Source: Nocardioides campestrisoli (lineage in GTDB: Bacteria > Actinomycetota > Actinomycetes > Propionibacteriales > Nocardioidaceae). Taken from it: 64,000 nt of DNA. Below the pieces are notes generated by a model, which saw only the letters and a program-made list of their open reading frames with translations, searched no databases and was not told the origin of the DNA. The stretch lies in the NCBI RefSeq assembly GCF_013624435.2, contig NZ_CP061768.1, positions 124,001 through 188,000 of the forward strand. Reading direction: 5' to 3'. This document shows, one piece after another, positions 1 to 8,334 of the stretch; within the stretch, counting starts at the first letter, position 1, and each line of letters begins with the position of its first letter. Made by a program: the position numbers and the translations under genes.

Positions 1-330
1 CTGGAGCAGGCCGCCGAGCAGGACGGTGGCGATCAGGTAGTCCAGGCCGTGGTCGCGCATCACCGGCGCGATCACCAGGGCGACCGCCCCGGTGGCCGCC
101 GAGATCATCGCCGGCCGTCCGCCGAGGAAGGCGATCGAGATCGCCATCGTGACCGAGGCGAAGAGCCCCACCCGCGGGTCGACGCCGGCGATGATCGAGA
201 ACGAGATCGCCTCGGGGATCAGCGCCAGCGCCACCACCAGCCCGCCGAGCGCCTCGGTACGCAGCAGCCGCGGGGAGGCCAAGGCGGACCGGACGGTGAC
301 CTCGGCCGTGGGGGACAAGGTGGTGCTCAC
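1..330 (-). CDS. SulP family inorganic anion transporter (N-terminal part)
   Basis: This is the 5' part (110 codons) of a gene that runs off the left edge. The visible protein has a short polar N-terminus and then strongly hydrophobic helices with the SulP signature around [18 protein letters not shown] and [12 protein letters not shown]. SulP proteins are membrane carriers of sulfate, bicarbonate or other anions. I chose the GTG at 330 because GGAG lies 7 bases upstream; an in-frame GTG at 345 is the alternative. It follows the monooxygenase gene after 89 bp on the same strand, so it is probably the distal gene of the sulfur operon. Substrate is inferred from context only; the STAS domain, if present, lies outside the window. 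Confidence 0.82.
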   Translation of the reverse strand, partial: MSTTLSPTAEVTVRSALASPRLLRTEALGGLVVALALIPEAISFSIIAGVDPRVGLFASVTMAISIAFLGGRPAMISAATGAVALVIAPVMRDHGLDYLIATVLLGGLLQ

Positions 331-419
331 GAGTACTCCGTTCACGGCAGGGCGGACGCCCGGCCGGGAGCGTACTCCTCCGTCTCGGCAGGCTCAGAAT
401 CCGCCAGAACGAGCCCGGG

Positions 420-1775
420 CTACACCGACACGGGCTGGGACGGGGCGACCGGCACCCGACTCCGGTCGCCCCGGCCCAGCAGCTTGTGCCGCAGAGTTCC
501 CGGCTCGTACGACGTCCGGTAGACCCCGCGCTCCTGGAGGATCGGCACCACCAGGTCGATCACGTCGGCGAACGTCCCCGGCGTCACCCCGGTGGAGAGG
601 TTGAACCCGTCGACCCCGGTCGCCTCGGTCACGTCCACGCAGTAGTCGGCCACCTCCTCCGCGGAGCCGACCAGCACCCCACCCAGGCCGCCGATCGCCG
701 CGTGCTTGGCCAGGTCGCGCACGGTCCAGGGCCGCCCGTCCTCGCGGGTTCCGGTGAAGGACCGGGCGTAGGTCTGCATGGCGTTGCCCTCGAGCACCTC
801 GACCGGGTCGTCGAGATCGTAGCGGGACAGGTCCGTCCCGATCCACCCCGAGACCAGCGCCAGCGCACCCTCGACGTCCGCGTGCTCGAGCATCGCCCGG
901 TGCTTGTCGCGGGCCTCGGCGGCCGACGGCGCGGTCACGACCGTGACCTTCGTGTAGACCAGCGCGTCCTCCGGCTGCCGGCCGGCCTCGACCAGGGCGG
1001 CGCGGAAGCGGCGTACGGTCTCGGCGACCTGGCTGACCGTCCCGCCGCCGGCGTAGACCACCTCGGCGTGCCGGCCGGCGAAGACGGTGCCGCGCGCAGA
1101 CGCCCCCGCCTGGTAGATCACCGGCGTGCGCTGCGGCGACGGCTCGGCCAGGTGGATGCCGGGGACGTCGAACCAGCGCCCCCGGTGCTCGATCGGGTGC
1201 ACCTTGCTCGGGTCGGTGAAGACGCCGCGGGCCACGTCGCGCACCGCGGCGTCGTCCTCCCAGGACTGCTCCCACAGCTTGCGGGTGACCGCGAGGTACT
1301 CCTCGGCGTGGTCGTAGCGCTCGTCGTGCTCGCGGAGCTCGGCGCCCAGGTTGCGCGAGGCCGAGGGCAGGTAGCCGGTGACCAGGTTCCAGCCGACGCG
1401 GCCGCGGGTGAGGTGGTCCAGGGTCGACATCCGCCGGGCGAACACGTACGGGTGCTCCGACGAGGTGTTGACGGTGACCCCGAAGCCGAGGTGCTCGGTG
1501 ACCGCCGCCATCGCCGGGACCAGCAGCAGCGGGTCGTTGATCGGCACCTGCGCCCCGGCCCTCAGCGGGGCGTCGGCCGAGCCCCCGTAGGTGTCGTAGA
1601 CGCCCAGCACGTCGGCCAGGAAGATGCCGTCGAAGAGCCCGCGCTCCAGCAGCTTCGCCAGGTCGGTCCAGAACTCCAGCTCGGAGTAGCGCGACGTCTG
1701 GTCGTCGGGGTGCCGCCACATGCCCGGCGACTGGTGGCCCACGGCGTTCATCGCGAACGCGTTGAAGCGGATCAT
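420..1775 (-). CDS. NtaA/DmoA-type FMN-dependent monooxygenase
   Basis: A 451-residue luciferase-like (LLM class) enzyme of the NtaA/SnaA/DmoA/DszA group, which use FMNH2 from a partner reductase to oxidise sulfur or nitrogen compounds. Family features seen are the N-terminal HQSPGMWRHP region, TVNTSSEHPYVFAR, the GWNLVTGYLPSASRN flavin-site segment and YQAGASARG. Length is normal for the group. The ATG at 1775 overlaps the stop of the upstream gene as ATGA, so translation is probably coupled. It is the last of the four oxygenases in the operon. The substrate cannot be read from sequence; sulfonate, sulfone or sulfide cleavage is inferred from the rhodanese and ABC importer upstream. No flavin reductase gene is visible in the operon. 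Confidence 0.88.
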   Translation of the reverse strand: MIRFNAFAMNAVGHQSPGMWRHPDDQTSRYSELEFWTDLAKLLERGLFDGIFLADVLGVYDTYGGSADAPLRAGAQVPINDPLLLVPAMAAVTEHLGFGVTVNTSSEHPYVFARRMSTLDHLTRGRVGWNLVTGYLPSASRNLGAELREHDERYDHAEEYLAVTRKLWEQSWEDDAAVRDVARGVFTDPSKVHPIEHRGRWFDVPGIHLAEPSPQRTPVIYQAGASARGTVFAGRHAEVVYAGGGTVSQVAETVRRFRAALVEAGRQPEDALVYTKVTVVTAPSAAEARDKHRAMLEHADVEGALALVSGWIGTDLSRYDLDDPVEVLEGNAMQTYARSFTGTREDGRPWTVRDLAKHAAIGGLGGVLVGSAEEVADYCVDVTEATGVDGFNLSTGVTPGTFADVIDLVVPILQERGVYRTSYEPGTLRHKLLGRGDRSRVPVAPSQPVSV

Positions 1776-3115
1776 CGGGCGACCCCCGCTCCGACCGTCT
1801 CCCGGGCGGCGGAGGCGCCGGCCCGGGGCAGCCGCAGGCGCTGCGCCAACGTCTCCTCGGCGTACCCGGTGCGGACCAGCCCGCGGCGGCGCAGCTCGGG
1901 CACCACCAGGTCGACGAAGTCGCGCAGCCCGGCGGGCTGGGCGTCGAACATCAGCACGAAGCCGTCGGCCGCCCCGGTGACGTGCCACTCCTCGAAGTCG
2001 TCGGCGATGCTGCGCGGGTCGCCCAGCAGGGTGCGGTGGCCCAGCGACCCCTCGCGGAGGAAGTCGCCGACGGTGCGCCCGGCGTCCTCGAAGAAGGAGA
2101 GCACCGAGTGCCGGAAGCCCTCGGCCCCGTGGCTGCTGGACTCCCAGGCCTCGGGCGGCAGCGAGGCGTCCAGGCGCAGGCTGCGCGGGTCGAGGTCGAG
2201 GAAGTGCGCCAGGTTGATCAGCCGTGCGTCGGCCGACCCGACCAGGTCGTCCAGGGCGGCGCGCTTGGCCAGCGCCTCGGCGCGGGTCTCGCCCGCGACC
2301 ACCACCACGCCCGGGAAGAAGCGGATCTCCTCGGGCGCGCGGCCCAGCTCGCTGGCGCGGGCCCGCAGGTCGTCGCGGTAGCGGCGCGCCGACTCCGGGG
2401 CCAGCTGGGCGGCGAAGACGCCGTCCGCGGTGCGCGCGGCCAGGTCGCGGCCGGGGCCGGAGGCGCCGGCCTGGAAGACGACCGGGCGTCCCTGCGGCGG
2501 GGTCGGCACCTGGAGCGGGCCGGCGACGCGGAAGAACTCCCCGACGTGGTCGACGGCCTTGACCCGGTCGAGGTCCAGGTAGGTCCCGGCCTCGGCGTCC
2601 AGGGCCAGCGCGCCCTCCTCCCAGCTGGACCAGAGCGCGTCCACCACCTCGACGAACTCCCCCGCGCGGCGGTAGCGGGCCTCCTTCTCCGGCAGCTGGT
2701 CCAGGCCGAAGTTGTGCGCCGAGCGCGGGTCGAAGCTGGTCACCACGTTCCACCCGGCGCGGCCGCGGCTGAGGTGGTCGAGCGTGGCCACGACCCGGGC
2801 CACGTGGTACGGCTCGGCGAGCGTGGTGCTGATGCTGGCCACCAGGCCGATGTGCTCGGTCGTCGCGGCGATCGCGGAGAGCAGCAGGGTGGGGTCCATG
2901 GTCCAGCGCGGCTGGCGTCCGGACTCCGGCTGCAGGGCCGCGAAGTCGGCGAAGAAGAGCGCGTCCAGGCCGCCGCGCTCGGCGAGCCGGGCCAGCTCCA
3001 GGTAGTAGTCGAGGTCGACGAAGGAGCGCCGGTTGGCGCCGGGGGTCCGCCAGGCGGCCTGGTGCACGCCCGAGGGCTGCATGTTGGCGAGCAGGTGCAA
3101 CGGTGCGCTGTCCAT
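1772..3115 (-). CDS. NtaA/DmoA-type FMN-dependent monooxygenase (second copy)
   Basis: A 447-residue LLM-class flavin monooxygenase of the same group as its downstream neighbour, but clearly divergent in sequence. Visible family marks are the N-terminal GVHQAAWRTPGAN segment, a TTLAEPYHVAR motif, GWNVVTSFDPRSAHNFG and FQAGASGPGRDLA. The ATG at 3115 shares one base with the stop of the upstream gene (TGATG), and its own stop overlaps the next start. Two related enzymes side by side may handle consecutive oxidations or different substrates, as with DszA- and DmoA-type enzymes in sulfur scavenging. That division of labour is inference. Confidence 0.88.
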   Translation of the reverse strand: MDSAPLHLLANMQPSGVHQAAWRTPGANRRSFVDLDYYLELARLAERGGLDALFFADFAALQPESGRQPRWTMDPTLLLSAIAATTEHIGLVASISTTLAEPYHVARVVATLDHLSRGRAGWNVVTSFDPRSAHNFGLDQLPEKEARYRRAGEFVEVVDALWSSWEEGALALDAEAGTYLDLDRVKAVDHVGEFFRVAGPLQVPTPPQGRPVVFQAGASGPGRDLAARTADGVFAAQLAPESARRYRDDLRARASELGRAPEEIRFFPGVVVVAGETRAEALAKRAALDDLVGSADARLINLAHFLDLDPRSLRLDASLPPEAWESSSHGAEGFRHSVLSFFEDAGRTVGDFLREGSLGHRTLLGDPRSIADDFEEWHVTGAADGFVLMFDAQPAGLRDFVDLVVPELRRRGLVRTGYAEETLAQRLRLPRAGASAARETVGAGVAR

Positions 3116-4302
3116 CAGAAGAACGATCCGTTCGGAGGTGGGGTGGAGTTGAGCAGGTGGTCGCCGATGACCCGCTGCTTGTACGACGTCGGGTTGTGCG
3201 CCACGAGCGTCCGGGCGTTGCGCCAGAACCGGTCGAGCGCCAGGCCGCTGCGGATCGCGGAGGCGCTGCCGGCGTCGAGCAGGGCGGCGGTGGCCCGGGT
3301 GGCGATCTCGTCGACCACCACCTTGGCCCGGGCCGCGTCGAAGGAGGCCGCCTCCAGGGCCGCGGTGGTCCCGACCTCGAGGGCGGCGTCCAGGGACTCC
3401 GCGGCGGCCAGCACGGTGGCGCGGGTGGCGAAGGCGTCGGCGCTGAGCTTGCCGACGACTGCCTGGACCATGGCGTCGTCGCGGGGCTTCTCGGCGGTCC
3501 CGTGGTAGTAGTTGCGCCCTCGTCCGACCACCAGGCCGACCGCCTCGCGGGCGGCGCCGGCCACGATCCCGGCGACCACCGCGGTGAGGTAGACCTGGGC
3601 CAGCGGGCTGGCCCGCTCGGTGCTGCGGCGCGAGGGCCGGGCCGCCAGCTGGGCGCTGGTCAGCACCTCCTCGGCCTCCACCCGCACCTGGTGGAAGCGG
3701 GTGGTGCCGGAGGCGGTGAAGCGCTGGCCGATGCCGTCCCAGTCGTCCAGGATCTCCACGCCCTCGCGGTCAACCGGGACCACCACGTGGGCGACCTCGC
3801 CGTCCGGCTCGCGTGCCTGGACCAGCACCAGGTCGCAGTAGGCGTTCCCGGTGGAGTAGAGCTTCACCCCGTCGAGGACGAACCCGGATCCCTCGGGACG
3901 CACCGAGGTGAGGAACTCCGCGGCCCCGGCGCGGGGCATCTCAGCCTCCCCGAAGCCGAGGCCGACCAGCTGCCCGGCGGCCAGCCCCGGCAGCCAGCGG
4001 GCGTGCAGCTCCTCGTCGAGCATGGCGGACTCGGCGAAGAGGAAGGCGTTGCGCAGCGCGTGCGCGGCGTGGGAGTCCGCGGAGCCGAGCTCGACGGTGA
4101 GCTCGACGAGCTCGCGGATCGAGATCCCTCGGCCGCCGAGCCGCGGGGGCAGCCGGAGCGCGGCGTACCCGGTCGCGGCGAGCGCGCGGACCTGCGCGGT
4201 GGGCGGGAACCCCTCCCGCTCGCGCTGGAGCTCGCCGGCGGCGAGGTCGGCGAAGTTCTCGCCGACGCCGAGGCGGGTGGCGTGCGGGAAGTCAGTCGAC
4301 AT
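3115..4302 (-). CDS. DszC/SfnB-like flavin-dependent monooxygenase (acyl-CoA dehydrogenase fold)
   Basis: A 395-residue protein with the acyl-CoA dehydrogenase fold in the branch holding DszC and SfnB, which hydroxylate rather than dehydrogenate. The mid-domain reads LDGVKLYSTGNAYCDLVLVQA, followed by DDWDGIGQRFTASGTT, and the C-terminal helices end with RFWRNARTLVAHNP, where this branch keeps a conserved arginine and histidine. I chose ATG 4302 because AGGTGG lies 5 bases upstream; GTG 4311 is possible. It overlaps the upstream gene by 11 bp and the downstream gene by 1 bp. Probable role: oxygenation of an organosulfur compound with reduced flavin supplied from elsewhere. Confidence 0.85.
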   Translation of the reverse strand: MSTDFPHATRLGVGENFADLAAGELQREREGFPPTAQVRALAATGYAALRLPPRLGGRGISIRELVELTVELGSADSHAAHALRNAFLFAESAMLDEELHARWLPGLAAGQLVGLGFGEAEMPRAGAAEFLTSVRPEGSGFVLDGVKLYSTGNAYCDLVLVQAREPDGEVAHVVVPVDREGVEILDDWDGIGQRFTASGTTRFHQVRVEAEEVLTSAQLAARPSRRSTERASPLAQVYLTAVVAGIVAGAAREAVGLVVGRGRNYYHGTAEKPRDDAMVQAVVGKLSADAFATRATVLAAAESLDAALEVGTTAALEAASFDAARAKVVVDEIATRATAALLDAGSASAIRSGLALDRFWRNARTLVAHNPTSYKQRVIGDHLLNSTPPPNGSFF

Positions 4303-5581
4303 CGGTGCCACCTGTACGTCCGGCGACGCTGGCCTCCCCGGCCGCGGCGCGGAGCTCCTCCAGGCTGCGCATCGGGTAGCCGATGCTCCACGGGTCGGCC
4401 ACGTCCTGGGCCAGGAGCCAGCGCCCGATGGCGTGCGGCTTCCAGCGCGCCGCGTCGTGCAGGGTGTGGGTGCGCACGTCGCGCCAGTAGCGGTCGTAGT
4501 CGTGCCGGGGGTGGGTGGAGCTGGAGCCCCCGACCTCGAAGACCCCCGCGGTCACCTGGAGCGACGCCCGGGTGGAGACCAGCTTGGCGGCCGCCACCTC
4601 GTAGAAGACGTCGGCCACCTCGGCGACCGGGGAGCCGGCGGAGAGCCCGGCGAGCCGCCGGGCGGCCGCCTCGACGAGCCGCTGGGCGGTCAGCGCGGCC
4701 ACGTGCAGCTCACCGAGCAGCGCGACGCCGAGCACGTCGTCGGCGTACGCCACTCCGGGACCCGCGCCGCGGGCGCCGTGCACCCGCCCGGCCAGGTCCT
4801 GGGCCTCGGCGACGGCACGCAGGGCGATGCCCGCGTCGATCGCCGCGTGCAGGAGCTGGCCCAGGGACGAGATCCGGTAGACCGCGACGGGGTCGGCGGT
4901 GTGCTCGACCACGGCGAGGTCCTCGACCCGGACGTCGTGGAACTCCACGGAGCCCGACGCGGTGGTCCGCTGCCCGAGGCTCTGCCAGTCGTCGTGGACC
5001 ACGACGCCCGCGGCGTCCAGCTCGACCATCACGGTGCACTGGCTGCCGTCCTCGCGGCGCAGCTGCACCGCGATCACGTCGGCCAGCAGCGAGCCGGTGC
5101 AGTAGACCTTCCGGCCCCGCACCAGCCAGCCGTCCCCGTCACGCACCAGCGTGGTGGCGCTCTGGCCCGGGGGAAGCTCGCCGGGCTCCGCGGTGCCGTT
5201 GGAGAACGCCGCCCCGCGGCCCAGCCGCCCCAGCCAGTGCTCGCGCTGCTCCGGGGTCGCGCTGAGCCGGATCCGCTCCAGGGTCAGGAAGTGATTCTGC
5301 GGGATCTGCCCCAGGCTGCCGTCGGCCCCGGCGAGGCGCATGATCGCCTGAACCAGGACTTCGACGTCGAGCCCGAGCCCGCCATGCGCGACAGGCACGT
5401 TGACCCGCCAGAAGCCGATCTCCTTGAGCAGGTCGACCTCCTTGTGTGCGTACTCGCGCTGCCGGTCGCGCCGGTCCGCCCCGGTGCGGACCTCCTCGAG
5501 CACCTCGTCGAGGCGCGCGAGGAACTCGGAGCTCTGCTCGTCGAGCTCGGAGCTCTGCTCCACACCCCACGGCGCCGTCAC
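4292..5581 (-). CDS. DszC/SfnB-like flavin-dependent monooxygenase (second copy)
   Basis: A 429-residue member of the same DszC-like branch of the acyl-CoA dehydrogenase fold. It shows GADGSLGQIPQNHFLTLERI near the flavin pocket, VRGRKVYCTGSLLADVIAV, DDWQSLGQRTTASGS and a C-terminal RYWRDVRTHTLHDAARWK with the HDP-type segment typical of DszC relatives. The start is GTG 5581, overlapping the TGA of the upstream transporter gene as GTGA. It is longer at the N-terminus than its neighbour, with an acidic stretch containing two ELDEQSSE-like repeats. Pairing of two such enzymes with two NtaA-like enzymes gives a four-enzyme oxidation set in one transcript. Confidence 0.86.
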   Translation of the reverse strand: MTAPWGVEQSSELDEQSSEFLARLDEVLEEVRTGADRRDRQREYAHKEVDLLKEIGFWRVNVPVAHGGLGLDVEVLVQAIMRLAGADGSLGQIPQNHFLTLERIRLSATPEQREHWLGRLGRGAAFSNGTAEPGELPPGQSATTLVRDGDGWLVRGRKVYCTGSLLADVIAVQLRREDGSQCTVMVELDAAGVVVHDDWQSLGQRTTASGSVEFHDVRVEDLAVVEHTADPVAVYRISSLGQLLHAAIDAGIALRAVAEAQDLAGRVHGARGAGPGVAYADDVLGVALLGELHVAALTAQRLVEAAARRLAGLSAGSPVAEVADVFYEVAAAKLVSTRASLQVTAGVFEVGGSSSTHPRHDYDRYWRDVRTHTLHDAARWKPHAIGRWLLAQDVADPWSIGYPMRSLEELRAAAGEASVAGRTGGTDVD

Positions 5582-6615
5582 TTGCGCGCCTTGAACTCGT
5601 CGGTGGAGATCGCCTGCTGCTGCTCGTGGAAGAGCGGGTTGTACTCGATCTCCACCTCGGGCAGGTTCGGGATCGCCTTGCCGTCGTAGAGGGTCTGGGC
5701 GACCTGCTGCTCCTGGGCGATCAGCTCGTCGTCGAAGACCCGGAAGGCGCCGCGGCGCAGCTCGTACTCCAGGTCGACCCGCTCCTCGTCGATCTTCAGC
5801 GCGGTCTTGAGCACGGCCTCGACCTGGTCGCGGTTCTCGTCGTGCCACTCCCAGTAGCCCGACATCCGCTCGAAGAACTCCTCGAGCGCGGCGACCTTCT
5901 CCTCGTCCTCGAGGGTGGAGGTGCGGGCGGTCCACACGTTGAGCGCGGGGATCCCGGTGTCGGCGTCGGTGAGGATGATCTTGCCCTCGCCGGCGCTCAG
6001 CGACTCCAGAACCGCGGCGTGCTGCCCGGAGTAGATGTCGACCTGCCCGGAGTTGAAGGCGGCGGCTGAGGTGGCCCCGTCGGCGAACTGCGAGGCCTCG
6101 ATGTCGTCCTCGGTCAGCCCGGCCTGGACCAGGCCGACGAGGAACTGGGCGTGGTTGTAGCCACCGAAGTTGAAGCCCCACTTCTTGCCCTTGCCGTCGG
6201 TGATCTCGTCGACGCCGGAGTCGCTGCGGACGGCGGTGATCAGCGGCGGGTACTTCGGGTTCTCGAAGTTGCGCCAGCCGGCGACAATCTGGAGCGGGAC
6301 GGTCTCCTCGGTCCACTCCTCCTTGGCGTTGCCCTGCTCGATGGTCAGCGAGGTGTCACCCACGTGCCCGAGGTCGACCGCGTCGGAGTAGACCGCCTGG
6401 AGGTTGGCCGCCGGGCCGGTCAGGTTGGACCACTCGACGTCGAAGTCGGCGCCCTCGAGGACCCCGCTCTCCTCGATCAGGGCCGGGAACGCGATGTCCT
6501 GGTAGGCGATCCGCAGGACGGTGGTGTCGCTGCCTGCGTCGGCGTCGCCGCCGCACGCGTTGAGGCCGACGCCGACCAGGAGAGCGGTCAGGGAGGCGAG
6601 GATCTTCTTGTTCAT
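5578..6615 (-). CDS. ABC transporter substrate-binding lipoprotein, sulfonate/nitrate/taurine type
   Basis: A 345-residue periplasmic-binding-type protein (SsuA/TauA/NMT1 fold). The N-terminus has MNKK, a hydrophobic stretch and a lipobox at GLNAC, so it is probably a lipoprotein on the outer face of the membrane. The core segments (LRIAYQDIAFPALIEESG; GFNFGGYNHAQFLVGLVQAGL; NSGQVDIYSGQHAAVLESL) match the layout of aliphatic sulfonate binders. ATG 6615 overlaps the upstream ATPase stop as ATGA. It would deliver an organosulfur substrate to the permease-ATPase encoded just upstream. Specificity is inferred from family and operon only. Confidence 0.87.
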   Translation of the reverse strand: MNKKILASLTALLVGVGLNACGGDADAGSDTTVLRIAYQDIAFPALIEESGVLEGADFDVEWSNLTGPAANLQAVYSDAVDLGHVGDTSLTIEQGNAKEEWTEETVPLQIVAGWRNFENPKYPPLITAVRSDSGVDEITDGKGKKWGFNFGGYNHAQFLVGLVQAGLTEDDIEASQFADGATSAAAFNSGQVDIYSGQHAAVLESLSAGEGKIILTDADTGIPALNVWTARTSTLEDEEKVAALEEFFERMSGYWEWHDENRDQVEAVLKTALKIDEERVDLEYELRRGAFRVFDDELIAQEQQVAQTLYDGKAIPNLPEVEIEYNPLFHEQQQAISTDEFKARK

Positions 6616-7442
6616 GGTGTCTTTCCGTAGTCGCGGTGGGCGGGGTGGTCGGGGCTGACGTGCGGGGAGACCTGTCCGAGCTCGGCCAGCACCCTGCGCT
6701 TGATCTCGTTGAACTCCGGGGAGGTGGTGTCGCGGGGTCGCGGGACGTCGACGGCGATGTCGGCCTGGATGTGGCCGCCGCCGAGGACGATCACCCGGTC
6801 GGCCAGCAACAGGGACTCCTCGACGTCGTGGGTGACCAGCAGGACGCCGGGCTGGTGCTCCTGCCACAGCCGCAGGACCAGGTCCTGGGCCTTGCGCCGG
6901 GTGAAGGCGTCCAGGGCGCCGAAGGGCTCGTCGAGCAGCAGCAGGTCCGGCTCCCGGTAGAGGGCACGGGCCAGGCCGACGCGTTGCGCCTCGCCGCCCG
7001 AGAGCGTCTTGGGCCAGACGTCGGCCTTGGCCCCCAGGCCGACCTCCTCGAGCGCGGCCTGCGCCCGGGCGCGGTGGTCGCGGCTGCGGCCCTCGGCGAG
7101 TACGACGTTGCGCCACACCCGCTGGGCGAGCACGAGCCGCGGCTCCTGGAAGACCACCGAGGTGGTCTCGGCGATGGTGGCCTGGCCGGAGGTGGCGTCC
7201 TCGAGCCGGCCCAGGATGCGCAGCAGCGTGGTCTTGCCGGTGCCGGAGGGACCGAGCAGGGCGACGAACTCGCCCTTGGCGACCGCGAGGTCGATCTCCT
7301 CGAGGATCACCTGCTCGCCGTAGCTCTTGGAGAGCCCGGTGAGCCGGACGACCTCCTCGCGGACCGCCGTACCGCCGGCGAGGCCGGGGCCGGGCGTGGG
7401 ATGGCTGCGGGTCGGGTCGACCCGGTCGTCACTCAGAGTCAT
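6612..7442 (-). CDS. ABC transporter ATP-binding protein (SsuB/TauB-like)
   Basis: A 276-residue ATPase subunit with Walker A GPSGTGKTT, a Q-loop in VVFQEPRLV, signature LSGGEAQR, Walker B LLLLDEP followed by FGALD, and the H-loop THD. This is the SsuB/TauB pattern. I placed the start at ATG 7442 (MTLSDDRVD), which overlaps the end of the permease gene by 14 bp; a longer in-frame start at 7481 would overlap it more and adds residues without family likeness. A C-terminal tail (SPHVSPDHPAHRDYG) follows the core. It powers uptake through the permease encoded upstream. Confidence 0.9.
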   Translation of the reverse strand: MTLSDDRVDPTRSHPTPGPGLAGGTAVREEVVRLTGLSKSYGEQVILEEIDLAVAKGEFVALLGPSGTGKTTLLRILGRLEDATSGQATIAETTSVVFQEPRLVLAQRVWRNVVLAEGRSRDHRARAQAALEEVGLGAKADVWPKTLSGGEAQRVGLARALYREPDLLLLDEPFGALDAFTRRKAQDLVLRLWQEHQPGVLLVTHDVEESLLLADRVIVLGGGHIQADIAVDVPRPRDTTSPEFNEIKRRVLAELGQVSPHVSPDHPAHRDYGKTP

Positions 7443-8334
7443 GCTGGGGCCTCCAGGGGAGCAGGGCGAGCTCCAGGGCACGCATCACCAGGTCGACCAC
7501 CAGTCCGAGGACGGCGTAGACGAGGATCCCGGCGAGGATGATGTCGGTGCGCTGGAACTGGTTGGCGGTGTTGAGGATGTAGCCGAGACCGGCCTGGGAG
7601 TTGATCTGCTCCGCGGCCACCAGGCCGAGCAGGGCCACGCCGGCGGCGTAGCGCCAGCCGACGAGGATCCCGGGCATCGCCATCGGGATCACCACCCGGC
7701 GGATCGTCTGGGCCCGGCCCATCCCGAAGGTCCGACCCACCTCGAGCAGCTTGGGGTCGATGCCCCGGATCGCGTGGTAGGTGTTGAGGTAGACCGGGAA
7801 GATCGAGGCTCCGATGATCAGCGCGATCTTGGAGGTCTCGCCGATCCCGAACCAGACGACGAAGAGCGGGACGAGCGCGATGAACGGGATCGTGCGCAGC
7901 ATCTGCAGCGGCGCGTCGTAGGCCCTCTCGGCAGTCACGAAGAGGCCGGCGAGCACGCCGAGCAGCAACCCGGTGCCGCCGCCGACGGCCAGGCCGATCC
8001 CGGCGCGCTGGAGTGAGATGGGCAGGGCGGCCTGGAGGTCGCCGGCGGCCCACAGCTCGCGGTACGCCTCGAGGATGGCCAGCGGGCTCGGCAGCGTCCG
8101 GGCGTCCACCCACTCCAGCGTGTCGCTGAGCTGCCACACGACCAGCAGGAGCAGCGGCACGAGTCCGCGCAGGGCCAGCTGGGGAAGGCGGCGCCCGCCG
8201 GAGGTCGAGGTCCGGCCCGTGCGACCGGCCCGTCCGCGTTCGGTGTAGTTCCTGGTCACCGTGCGGACGGGACCTGTTCGCAGCCCGACCGGATGCTCGT
8301 GCAGCCCCTGGAGGCCTTGCAGCGTGGTGGTCAT
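7429..8334 (-). CDS. ABC transporter permease (SsuC/TauC-like)
   Basis: A 301-residue inner-membrane permease. After an unusually long polar N-terminus of about 50 residues rich in Arg, Gly and Thr, six hydrophobic segments follow. The EAA cytoplasmic loop is seen at GRTFGMGRAQTIRRVVIPMA, the coupling site for the ATPase. Its ATG overlaps the stop of the rhodanese gene as ATGA. Together with the two downstream subunits it makes a complete sulfonate/taurine/nitrate-type importer. The basic N-terminal extension is odd; a shorter internal start is possible but I see no better ribosome site. Confidence 0.88.
   Translation of the reverse strand: MTTTLQGLQGLHEHPVGLRTGPVRTVTRNYTERGRAGRTGRTSTSGGRRLPQLALRGLVPLLLLVVWQLSDTLEWVDARTLPSPLAILEAYRELWAAGDLQAALPISLQRAGIGLAVGGGTGLLLGVLAGLFVTAERAYDAPLQMLRTIPFIALVPLFVVWFGIGETSKIALIIGASIFPVYLNTYHAIRGIDPKLLEVGRTFGMGRAQTIRRVVIPMAMPGILVGWRYAAGVALLGLVAAEQINSQAGLGYILNTANQFQRTDIILAGILVYAVLGLVVDLVMRALELALLPWRPQHDSE

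Noticed and set aside
486..2381. Very long plus-strand ORF opposite the NtaA-like genes, and similar antisense ORFs elsewhere
   Set aside because: Long antisense frames are expected in DNA of this GC content; they show His/Arg/Gly-rich nonsense and no domains, while the opposite strand has clear enzymes.
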